A DNA stretch of 64,000 bases from Avena insularis. Lineage: Eukaryota; Streptophyta; Magnoliopsida; Poales; Poaceae. The stretch covers positions 160,410,731 to 160,474,730 of the forward strand of contig CM042693.1 of the NCBI GenBank assembly GCA_023614405.1, written 5' to 3'. Each line of letters opens with the position of its first letter. Position 1 is the first letter of the stretch. Positions 22,647 to 31,786 of this stretch are shown here, one piece after another. The position numbers and the translations under genes were made by a program. The notes under the pieces were generated by a model, which saw only the letters and a program-made list of their open reading frames with translations, did no database searches and was not told the origin of the DNA.

Positions 22647-23948
22647 TTAGGCATGATATAGTTTGAGAAGATGCTCACATAAGAAATATGAATTGAGGTA
22701 AAAGAGAGCATCAAGAATCAAATTCAAAACATATTTAATTCTAACCCACTTCCTATGCATAGGAATCTTATACGCAAATAAATTCACAAAGAACAAAGTG
22801 ACATGCATAGGAAGATAAAACAAGAGTAACTTCAAAACTTTCAGCACATAGAGAGGTGTTTCATTACCATGAAAACTTCTACAACCGTATTTTCCTCTCT
22901 CATGATAATTTTCAATAGCCTCATGAATAAACTCAACAATATAGCTGTCACGTAAAGCATGCTTTTCATGATCTACAAACACATAATTTCTATCAAGCTC
23001 AAAAATAGTGGGATTAAAACCTCCATACCCACTTTTAACAATTTTATAACAAGGTGACCGATCATTCAATATAGGACCATCATCTAGAGCTTTATCACAA
23101 ACATTTTCCAAGCAAAACTCTTTAGTACCATGCATCTCGAAGTTAAGGACAGATATAGGATTATCATAGATAACTGGAGCATAACTATTATCACAAGTTT
23201 TACCCAAAGTAGATATTTCAAAAGGATCCACAGGAACATAACATTCATCCTCCTTTGGTGAGCATGTGGGACAATCAAATAATTTAAGGGATAAAGAGTT
23301 ACTCTGATTAAAAGGTAAGCATGGGTAGATAATCCATTCTTCCTCCTTTTGTTCATCACTCTCCTCCTCTTTTTCATCTAATGAGCTTCTAGTTTCAGCA
23401 ATTTCTTCTTCCATAGGCTCCTGCAAGGCATTAGTCTCTTCCGTTTGTGGAAAGCATCTATTAAAATTTTCCAGAATATAGCCATTTTCTTCCTTGTAAT
23501 TATCAAAGCAAAATTTAAGTATATCATAAACCTCATATTCATAAGGTGAATCATCAATATTTTCAAGAAAACTAGCAAGTTTGAATGCACCCTTCCAAGC
23601 AATAAATTCTTCAATTTGTTCCACATTATAAAAGTCATAAATTCCCTTAACATAAGAATATATGGTAACATTATAATTATACTCACATTGAAACGGGAGG
23701 TGTTTATACCTCCTATAGCAACAAGCTTTATCAAGGCAATAAGTAACATTATAAGTAGAGCACATGTCTCTAGCAATAGTATTCAATTTATCAATTTGTT
23801 CCCATAAGTGTTTCCCTTTTTGTGACAAGCGGTGTTCCTTATAATAATACTTTTTTTCTTCCATGAACCTACCTTGCCAATAAGAACTAGTTTCAAAGAA
23901 ACCAACCATTGATAGAAAACATGACAAAGCAAGGCTATAACAGACCAA
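22647..23948 (-). CDS. 433-residue ORF of a non-autonomous Sabrina-like gypsy
   Basis: This is the only protein of its element and it is uninterrupted. I recognise no enzyme or capsid domain: no zinc knuckle, protease DSG/DTG motif, reverse transcriptase YxDD or integrase core is present. What can be seen is a Tyr/Cys-rich N-terminal half (CCYRRYKHLPFQCEY near residue 75), a strongly acidic stretch at about 170-205 (EEE and DEKEEESDEQKEEE runs), the block EFIHEAIENYHERGKYG near residue 340, and two hydrophobic segments near the C-terminus (around LKLLLFYLPMHVTLFFVNLF and VLNLILDALFYL). These could be membrane segments. The ORF starts ~210 bp inside the 5' LTR, where gag would normally begin. 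Similar ORFs are, to my recollection, common in wheat repeats without an assigned role. Function is unknown. Confidence 0.7.
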   Translation of the reverse strand: MVCYSLALSCFLSMVGFFETSSYWQGRFMEEKKYYYKEHRLSQKGKHLWEQIDKLNTIARDMCSTYNVTYCLDKACCYRRYKHLPFQCEYNYNVTIYSYVKGIYDFYNVEQIEEFIAWKGAFKLASFLENIDDSPYEYEVYDILKFCFDNYKEENGYILENFNRCFPQTEETNALQEPMEEEIAETRSSLDEKEEESDEQKEEEWIIYPCLPFNQSNSLSLKLFDCPTCSPKEDECYVPVDPFEISTLGKTCDNSYAPVIYDNPISVLNFEMHGTKEFCLENVCDKALDDGPILNDRSPCYKIVKSGYGGFNPTIFELDRNYVFVDHEKHALRDSYIVEFIHEAIENYHERGKYGCRSFHGNETPLYVLKVLKLLLFYLPMHVTLFFVNLFAYKIPMHRKWVRIKYVLNLILDALFYLNSYFLCEHLLKLYHA

Positions 23949-24156
23949 AAACTATAGTTGAAACTATTTTTTTGTGTTTTCTAAAGAAAAAGCAAACCAA
24001 ACGAAACTAAATTTTTGGAATTTTTGATAAAAGGAAGCAAGCAAAACAAAGCAAAAGAAATTAAGCAAAACAAAAACAAAGTAAAGAGAAAGGTTGTGAA
24101 GGACTCCCCTTGTGAAGCCGTCCTTAACTCCCTGGCAACGGCTCTAGAAAACGTCT
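23949..24156 (-). other. 5' leader and primer-binding region of the minus-strand Sabrina-like element
   Basis: Directly inside the LTR the minus strand reads TAGAGCCGTTGCCAGGGAG (about 24130-24148). This looks like a decayed form of TGGCGCCGTTGCCGGGGA, the primer-binding site of Sabrina-like elements. AT-rich leader sequence then runs to the ORF start at 23948. Confidence 0.65.
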
Positions 24157-25724
24157 TGATGCGGCTCAGATCACTATAGAGCTTCGTTGGGAAACCCCAA
24201 GAGGAAGGTATGATGAGTACAACAATAATTTTTCCCTCAGTAAGAAACCAAGTTTATCGAACCAGTAGGAGGAAGGAAACGACTCAAAGGTGTTGCTAGC
24301 AACTTGGAAACCTGCACAACACAAACTCAAGACTTTGCCCCAACGAACAGTGAGGTTGTCAATCTCACCGGTTTGCTGAAAACAAAGGATTAAACGTATA
24401 GTGTGGAAGGTAATGGTGGCTTGCAGAAAGTAAACAGTAACAATGGAAGGTGTATCAATGGTAAAGATTGGACCGGTGTCCACAGTTCACTAGGGGTGTT
24501 CTCCTTAAGATAAGCGACATAACATCCTGGGTAAACAAATTATAGCGGGGTAATTGACAGGACTGAGCAAGGCATAACAATGCAATACTAGACATTCATG
24601 ATCCTATGAGATTCGATTGGGCATTACAACAATATACATAGACCGCCATCCAACGGCATCTATAACTAGTAATCCACCTTCAGGTTATCATCCGAGCCCC
24701 CTCTAGTATTAAGTTGCAAGAAACGGATAACTACTTTAAGCAAAGTGTGTAAAGTAAACAATATAATTGTTCCATGAACAAAAGATCGTTGTTTTCTCCC
24801 TAGTAGAAACAACACATCTACAACCTTAGAGATTTCTGTCACTTCCCCATATTCAATAGAGGCATGAACCCACTATCGAGCATAAATACCCCTGTTGGAG
24901 TCACTAGCATCTACTTGGCCAAGATAGCTACTAGAAACAGAGAGTATGCAAGATCTCAAACAACATAGACATGATAGAATCAATAAGATAAAACCATTAA
25001 TTAATCTGACATAGTAATCTCAATATCCATCAGATCCCCGCAAACACAACATGCATGATTACAAATAGATGATTTTGATCATGAACGGAGCTCACAAGAT
25101 CTAGACATGGTAGCACAAAGGAGGAGAAACAACCATCTAGCTACTGTATGGACCCATGGTCCAAGGTGGAACTACTCACACATCATACCAGAGGCTGGCA
25201 TGGTGATGAAGAAGGCCTCCGGGATGATCTCTCCCCTCCGGAAGGATGCCGGGAAGAGCTTCAGATCCCCCCGATCTAGGGACGATGGTGGCGGCGGCTA
25301 CAGACTGTTTCGTGGAGATCTGATCGGGTACTTAGGGTTTTGGTATCGGGGGCTTCTTATAGGTGAAGAGGAGACCGATGGGGTTCCCGAGGCGGCTGCA
25401 CCCCCAGGCGCGGGCCAGGCTTGGCCGCATGGCAAGGGGGTATGGGCCCCTCGTGGCCCTCCTCCATCTCGTCTTCTGGCTCTGTGTTCTCCTCGGTGAA
25501 ATATTGATTTGGCTTTTGTCCCGTCCAATTCCGAGAATATTTATTTTCTAGCTTTTCTGGAACCAAAAACAGCAGAAAACAGGCAATTGGCACTGTGGCA
25601 TATTTTTAATAGGTTAGTCCCAGAAAACATATAAAAATACCTCAAAGTGTATACAAAGTAAAACAAAGTGGATACTAAACAAGCATGGAACATAAAAAAT
25701 TATAGATAAGTTTACGACGTATCA
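24157..25724 (-). mobile_element. 5' LTR of the minus-strand Sabrina-like element (1568 bp)
   Basis: On the minus strand it runs TGATACGTCG...GCCGCATCA. The interior matches the split LTR at 30211-30484 plus 54651-55925 over its whole length. It borders the DUF4283-like pseudogene at 25725, which it truncates. A target duplication cannot be checked because the other LTR is truncated. Confidence 0.85.
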
Positions 25725-26811
25725 CTGGAGCTGTCTTGTCCTCTACTAGAATCGAGATCTTTCCCTTGGCGATGTGCATGGATGCATATTGCATAGGCCT
25801 CATTGGACAGGTCCAGTGAGGCAAGTGGAGAGTAGGTGCGTGCGGCATGCATCTTCTTAGTGCGATCGGCGAGAGTCTCGTTTCCAAATTCCCATTCATC
25901 AGGACATTCCCAGCCGATCTCCGCTTTGTCAACACTTGACATCCTCTGCATCTTTCTTGGGGTAAAGGAAAGGATGTTCACCCTTTCTCCTTCCTCCAAA
26001 GTATCCTCCAGCGATGCGATTGAAATTGGGGAGACCAGAGAATTTTTGGAGTTGGGAATTGAGGCTAGATGAGATGGCGAGATTGCTTCAGCGAGTTTGT
26101 CTCCAAAAGATGGGGAAGACAGGTGCGGCCCATACTGGTTAAACTTCTCACAATGTAGATGCTCTGGGTCAGAGGAGGGGAAAACTGGGGCGTTTCCACT
26201 TTGCTGAATAACTGGCACATTGTCAGTCATTTTGCTCTTAAATGGCTTGACCGCCGATCTTTTGTAGGTCCTGGTGACCCAGCACTGATGACGCTTTCTT
26301 TGAACATCCATAGATGCCCCCTGGCCTTTGTCTTTAACAGGAACCCGATGCGGAGGTGAATCCCGTTGATTTCCCCTTCTTATGCTTCAAGTGGGCATCA
26401 GAGGCGTTGTGGTCTTCCGTGTCTATAGGGATTATGATCGTACGGTTTTGGAGGCGGAGGCGGTGGTGAAGCCGCACAAGCCCCTTTTCTTTTCTTCTCC
26501 GGAACAATCTTAAGCTTGTAACTCTCACCATTGACAAAGATCGAAAATGAACATGCCAATTTCTCCGGCACAGGGGACGACAGCTTCATCAGTATGGCCT
26601 TTGGATCTTTGAAAAGAGATAGAGCATCCACGTGGATCGGCTTACCCGCAGGTATCGTTGCTACCATCAGCTGGTCCTCTACCAACAGTTCTCTTGGCAC
26701 GCCGTGAATCTTTACCCAGGTCTTTGAAAGTGAGCCACGAGTTCTAGGAGGAGGAACAATTTCATCAAGCACAATCACCCTGATTTTTCTCCCTGGAAGT
26801 GAAAGATCCAT
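25725..26811 (-). pseudogene. DUF4283-like protein, broken and truncated
   Basis: From an ATG at 26809-26811 the frame reads 137 residues containing SLSKTWVKIHGVPRELL and FSIFVNGESYKLKIVPEKK, the pattern of DUF4283-type proteins that abound in Triticeae, often tied to LINE or host zinc-knuckle gene families. The frame breaks near 26400-26430 and a second frame carries on (TEDHNASDAHLKHKKGK). A third open stretch from 26311 to 25712 reads MDVQRKRHQCWVTRTYKR and a Ser/Pro-rich tail. The gene then stops at the gypsy LTR edge, so its 3' end is lost. At least two frameshifts make it non-functional. The family assignment is by recognition. Confidence 0.65.
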
Positions 26812-27982
26812 CGTGTTGCAACAGAGCCGAAGACACTCTCAGAGTTCGGGAAAATGACAGAGAAATCCGTGTCGCTCAACCTCTCCACCTGCTAGGTACA
26901 ACTCACTTCACATTTTACACCTCAGTTCACATTTCATTTCTCTACCACACATCTTTTGCTCGTGCTTTTGTTTACCAACAAGTTGCACTTTTCATGATCT
27001 GAAAATCATTATGAACTTCAACCATCAATCGACAAATGGTGGAGTGGGTATAATAGATAATTGATAGGATTTGCCATTTATGATTATCTTTTTCCTTATT
27101 GAACATGGATCAGGACTTTGGAATTCACCTACGTTCCTTGTGGTTCTTTGTTCGTAGGTACCAATTAGACTTGTGTAGAAATATTTCTAGGGAAGCACTT
27201 CGAACTAATGTTTCGTTACAAATTTGTACTACTGGGCCACAAGAATCGCATGTTTGTCAATGACTTATTGGATTTATTCATGTTGCCTGATATGGCATTG
27301 CCTACCCCTCAATTTTGTTCGTAAAACCCATCTGATGAAGGTATGAATACCTCGGCCATTTTTCTTTCCTCAACCTTGAAATCTTGCATTATTGCCGTAT
27401 TATTATGCTCCACTTTTTATTTTGTTGTCATCTTTATTTTGCTACAAGATGGTACCGTCGATGGATCATTAACACATTGTATTCTATTGTGAGATATGGT
27501 TGGTTGATATACTGGCATGTTAGGTAAGGTCCGTAAATATTACTGAACGCACGTAGTGCATAGAAGGTCAAGGAGTCGACTGTCAGTAGTTCGGTTTGTA
27601 CATGATGTCAACAACATGGTCTTTGTATGGATATTCTCATCCATTTAGTGTATTGATTTGTTCAAAATGGTTTGTATTTGAAGAATACGATATCGCTTGA
27701 GCTACTGCTGCAGGTGAGATCCTATGCACGGCATGCAACCTATATCTTTCCTGCTTTCATTGAGGATGAGACAAATGGGTAATAGCAGCGAGACAACCTC
27801 ACTCAATCTAAAGGTGTTATAATTGGTGTGTACTTTTTTCTTTCAAACAAAGTTACATACTTAGTATTATCATAAAGTGGATTTGATCACAACTAAGTCC
27901 ACCCTTTAGTGCCGTTTTTGTGTTAGATTCATGTATGGGTAAATTTAATTGAAAATTCGATTATCCTATAGAGAAATGGACG
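26812..27982. other. AT-rich spacer, possibly the body of a Helitron
   Basis: I see no supported gene here. The first ~80 bp may be the 5' leader of the minus-strand DUF4283 relic. The remainder is AT-rich with no repeats matching other parts of the window. If the Helitron end at 28012 is real, part of this stretch belongs to that element. Confidence 0.35.
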
Positions 27983-28012
27983 GGCGCAACAACACGCGCT
28001 TTCATGATCTAG
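27983..28012 (+). mobile_element. Candidate Helitron 3' terminus
   Basis: A short hairpin (GCGC AACAACAC GCGC, 27984-27999) is followed 9 bp later by CTAG and then T. Helitrons end in a small GC hairpin 10-12 bp before CTRR and insert between A and T. I could not identify a matching 5' TC end, so the element's extent is unknown. Confidence 0.45.
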
Positions 28013-29432
28013 TTAGATTTACAAGCAAAATGTCCGCGCTAGGGGGCGGAAGAAGTGAGTCTTTGTTGTGCCGGTGATGATTTTTTTAAAATTAGTGGCA
28101 CGTCGTAGAATTGACAATTTTTTTAACTTGCTTGATGACATCCGTTTCTCAATCAATTGATTTTCCAATTCGCAAGCAGGATATTTCTTTTCTCTAAACC
28201 CATCTTTCTCTTCCTCGATGTGCTTTCCTTTCATCTCCTTGTGAAGCGTGCGATGCTGCCGGTTCAGGCTGGCACCATCCCGTTTAATTAGCTCACATAT
28301 TTAGTTTATTATCATCCCACACAATCCTTCATAATCAGTCCCATTCAATTAGGAAGCTTATAGCTTCCTTTAAACCAGCCCATAATTCCTCCGCTTATTA
28401 GTTGTTGCTTGTTTTGATTTTTCCCTTTATAATCTTGCTGATAACATGCAAAACTGACCGTATATACATACATTACTCTGTTCCCTTTGAACCATGAATC
28501 TCAAAAATTGTATCAAAAATAATAACCATATCATGTGAGTTTTCTTTAAGCGCAGGGTGGTCGTCTTCAAGAGTTAGAAAGGGGAAGATTGGAACTTGGG
28601 AAGAGGCATTGGAACTCGTGTGCGCTATTGGAAGCAGATGCAGCATTGATTTTGTTTTTGTCCAGATCGTCGAAGGCCAGTCAAGCTGCTTCTTCTTCTT
28701 GTAGGTCGCGTCGATGGTTAGCATCTTGCCAAGGTCGCCGGCCGGCCGCACTGACGTTTCTCTTGAGGCTCATTCTTGTATCTTCTTAATCTTTTCAAGA
28801 CGTGTTCACACAACAATCCTTCCATCCTCCTCTGTTGTAAGAGTGGGGAGGCAACTATGAGGAAGTGCGGCGCTAGGGCTAGCTCCGCTATTGAATTTTC
28901 TTTTCGGGGCAGCCTGCGGGAGTTATTTTCTCCTAGTCCTAATCGTGCACGACATGTAAAGAAGCGTGTATTCGTGGAGGAAAGCGAGGACGCTGCGAGA
29001 CATAAAGTAACCATTATTTCTCACTTATATGCGTGGCCGTTTCATTGACTTACGGGAGTCAGGGTAGATAATTATTCATAATTTTTAGGGGTAAATTGGT
29101 TTAAAAAGTGTTGGACTGTAAAAAACACTTCATGCTTTATTATTAGGATAATAAAATTTTATTAGAATACATGTTAGACACATAAATTTTACACTATGAA
29201 AAAGCAGTCAAATTTTGAGTAAAACTTCCATGAAACATTGATTCTTAAATGCATAAACTTAATTATGTGAAACTTATGAGAGCTTCGGTTTTTGCAGGTA
29301 GGTACTAGCAAAAGAAAAACAATAATCAGCATTTTTTATTTATATTTATTATAATTTTTAAAAATTAAATATAAAATAAAAACAAGAGAGGAAGAAACCC
29401 CTCCTTTTTTGTGGGAGAGGCAGCCCAACCAC
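28013..29432. other. Spacer with no recognised gene
   Basis: Short minus-strand open frames at 28019-28234, 28473-28751 and 28718-29014 show no domain I recognise and lack shared features. The GC-richer block at about 28560-29040 could be a gene relic. AT-rich sequence follows to 29400. Confidence 0.35.
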
Positions 29433-29758
29433 GATGGCTAGACCACCTACCACCCCGTGGCCATTTTCCAGCCCAGCAAAAACCCAGATCCCATGTCGGG
29501 GTGCCTTTTGCGTCGAGACCCTGTCGCCAGCTATGTTTTCGCCATCAGGGCCTCCCTCACCTACCCTAGCCTCTCTTGTCGCTCTTTCCCAACCTGATGG
29601 CAAGGCCACCTACCACCCATTGGCCATCTCCCAGACCAACAGAAACCTAGATCCCACATCGGGGTTCCTTTCGCACCGAGACCCCACTGCCAGTTGTGTT
29701 TTCTCCATCGGGGCCTCCCTCACCCACCATATCCTCTCTTGTCACTCTTCCCCAACCC
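29433..29758 (+). repeat. 163-bp tandem duplication, two diverged copies
   Basis: Copy 1 (29433-29595) and copy 2 (29596-29758) are each 163 bp and both start GATGGC. They share CCACCTACCACCC, GCCTCCCTCACC and CTCTCTTGTC, with about 20% differences by eye, and a third GATGG starts at 29759. Since 163 is not a multiple of 3, the copies are read in different frames in the open frame at 29434-29937, which argues against that frame being protein-coding. Confidence 0.8.
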
Positions 29759-30210
29759 GATGGAGCTTTCGCTCTAGCCCGAGCCACCTAGCGTCGCCTC
29801 CCCATCGCGAGCAGCTCCTACTGCTCCTCCCAGCGCCGGTCACCACCGCCATCCCTAGCGTGGCCCTGCTCCCCTTCTGCGCGACCACCTTCCTGCCCCA
29901 AGCTCCCTCTGTACATGGTTATCCCTTGCCTCGATAGTCTTCAGCCGCAGCTCTGTCCTTCGGTGCGACTCCTCGCCAGCGGCACCCCCTTCGCTTGGTC
30001 CAAGACCACGTTGTGGATGTCCTCGACCTACCTACAGCGTCGCACCGTCTCCAGCTCGCCCTCCCATGCCAAGCTTTGCCTCGTCTTCGTTTGTCCGTGA
30101 CGTCTCTGTTCTGGCCGCCAGCGCCTCTGGCTCAGCCACTGGCCTCGCCCTTCTTCGCGTCTTCCAGAAGCTCCTCCCATCGTCACGCAAACACCCACGC
30201 GAGATCCCCT
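29759..30210 (+). other. GC-rich stretch of unknown origin
   Basis: This segment is rich in C and CTC/GCC triplets with overlapping open frames on both strands. I recognise no domain. It ends where a Sabrina-like LTR begins at 30211. It could be a relic exon or leader. Confidence 0.35.
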
Positions 30211-30484
30211 TGATGGTGTTGTGTTGATGTTGAGCACTTCGTCGGGAAACCCCAAGAGCAAGGTGTGAAGTAGCACAGCAGCAAGTTTTCCCTCAGTAAG
30301 AAACCAAGGTTATCAAACCAGTAGGAGGAAGGAAACGTCTCAAAGGTATTGCAAGCAATGTGGAAACCTGCACAACACAAACTCAAGACTTTGCCCCAAC
30401 AAATCAGTGAGGTTGTCAAGCTCACCGGTTTGCTGTAACAAAGGATTAAACGTATGGTGTGGAAGTTAATGGTTTGCAACAAGT
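30211..30484 (-). mobile_element. Left piece of a split Sabrina-like 3' LTR
   Basis: The sequence matches 24157-24430 (TCGGGAAACCCCAAGAG, TTTTCCCTCAGTAAGAAACC, ACCAGTAGGAGGAAGGAAAC). It stops at the Sirevirus and resumes at 54651 after the shared CAAGT. The left end TGATGG at 30211 is inferred from the sister LTR. Rejoined, the LTR would be about 1549 bp, close to the 1568 bp of the copy at 24157-25724. Confidence 0.8.
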
Positions 30485-31733
30485 TGAAAGAACATTTCAT
30501 AATCCATAGTGTTTTGTGTGTTAGATAACAATATCAAGGATTATTTAATGTGTGTTGAAGTGTTGCAGATCTTCACGTTGAAAAAGGAAAAGGAAATCTG
30601 CTTTTGGGGGGCGGATAATCTGCCCTTACCAGGGGCGGATAATCATCCCCTCCCCATACTCAGAAGGGCGCAACCCCCAGAGAGGGGGCAGAGAATCAGC
30701 CGGATTTTCTGGCACGGGCGGATAGTCCGCCCCCATGGGGGGCGGATAATCCGCCCCTCGAAGATTTTCGCCAAGTCTGGACCTGCGTCGCTCTCTCTAT
30801 GGGGGGAAGATTTTCCCCCGGACTTTTCGGCTCGGGGGCGGAGTTTTCCCCTAGGCCGGATAGTCCGCCCCTTGGGGGGGGGGGGCGGATAATCCGCCCC
30901 TCGAGGAATTTCTCCAAGTCTGGACCTGTGTTGCTCTCTGTATGGGGGCGGATTTTTTCCCCAGGGAAGATAATACGCCCCTAGTGGGTGCGGATAATCC
31001 GCCCCCAAAATTATTCAACGGCTAGATCTGGGCAGGGGGTACTTAAGCATGTCTTCCCCCTCCTGCCAGAGTCCTTGGTTCATTCGAAAAGTCAAGATCT
31101 AATCTGCAACCTTCATCCAAGAGAGCTCCACCTAGATCCACCCAAAGGCCCCGTCCCTTGGGGAATCGAAGGAGGAGGACTCGATCTTCAACAACTGCAA
31201 TCAAGCGCTTCATCTCCTCTCCATTCGTTTGGAGAATCTTCGATCTAGTATTTCTTGCAAATATCTAGATCCTTGCTTTTGATTATATTGATAATCCTTG
31301 TTCTTTTGATAGCTTGTTGTCATTACGGGAGCCCCCAATTCAGTTGTGGGTGTGTGCCCCGGTAGAGTTGTAAAGGCACCGGTTCCCGCCTCGAAGGGTA
31401 CCATTAGTGGAGAAGGTGGATCAGGCCTTTCGTGGCGAGATCCACCGGAGAATAGGGTGAGGCCTATTGTGGCGTGGTGGTCTTAGAACCGCCCACCCCT
31501 CCAACGCAGATGTACTTCCCTTAACAAGGAAGGAACTGCGGTAAAATAAATCCCTGTGTCTCCGCGTGCTCCACTACGGTTCCCTCGATCCTCTCTTTAC
31601 GTGCTTAGTAGTTAGGGTTGCATATAGGAACATATCTATAGAATTTACTTTATGCCAAGCCTAAAATTGAAAAAGAACTAAAAATTGAGTAGCACCTATT
31701 CAGCCCCCTCTAGGTGCCCATACGATCCATTTA
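30485..31733 (+). mobile_element. 5' LTR of the Sirevirus
   Basis: The LTR runs from TGAAAGAACA to ATCCATTTA, where the 3' copy ends ATCCATTTCA. It contains the palindrome array at 30605-31008 and, after it, the sequence before the putative transcription start. Compared with the 3' LTR there is a ~40 bp deletion in the third part of the array and a shortened segment near 31627. The core promoter reads TACTTAA (31040-31046), where the 3' LTR has TATTTAA. Confidence 0.85.
30605..31008 (+). repeat. Palindrome array in the 5' LTR (CGGATnATCCG cores)
   Basis: At least eight imperfect palindromes based on GGGGCGGATAATCCGCCCC occur in pairs separated by a few bases, for example 30717-30758 and 30856-30900. 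Pairs are embedded in a ~143 bp higher-order repeat (GGCGGAT at 30741 and 30884, each followed by TTTTCGCCAAGTCTGGACC or a near match). Runs of up to 12-13 G occur near 30874-30885. Sireviruses are known for repeated inverted motifs in their LTRs; the exact motif here is read from the sequence. Confidence 0.9.
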
Positions 31734-31736
31734 AAT

Positions 31737-31749
31737 TGGTATCAGAGCC
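31737..31749 (+). other. Primer-binding site (initiator tRNA-Met)
   Basis: TGGTATCAGAGCC, 3 bp after the 5' LTR, is complementary to the 3' end of plant initiator tRNA-Met, the usual copia primer. Confidence 0.9.
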
Positions 31750-31786
31750 TCGACTCTTAATTCAGGCTTAACCGCCTAAGAGAAGT

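Noticed and set aside
30643..31008. Gly/Pro-rich open frames on both strands of the Sirevirus LTR (and 53377-53861)
   Set aside because: They are produced by the palindrome array, which reads similarly on both strands; the LTR is non-coding.
30605..31008. CRISPR-like repeat-spacer array
   Set aside because: The repeats are imperfect, unevenly spaced and sit in a plant retrotransposon LTR; no cas genes and no bacterial context.
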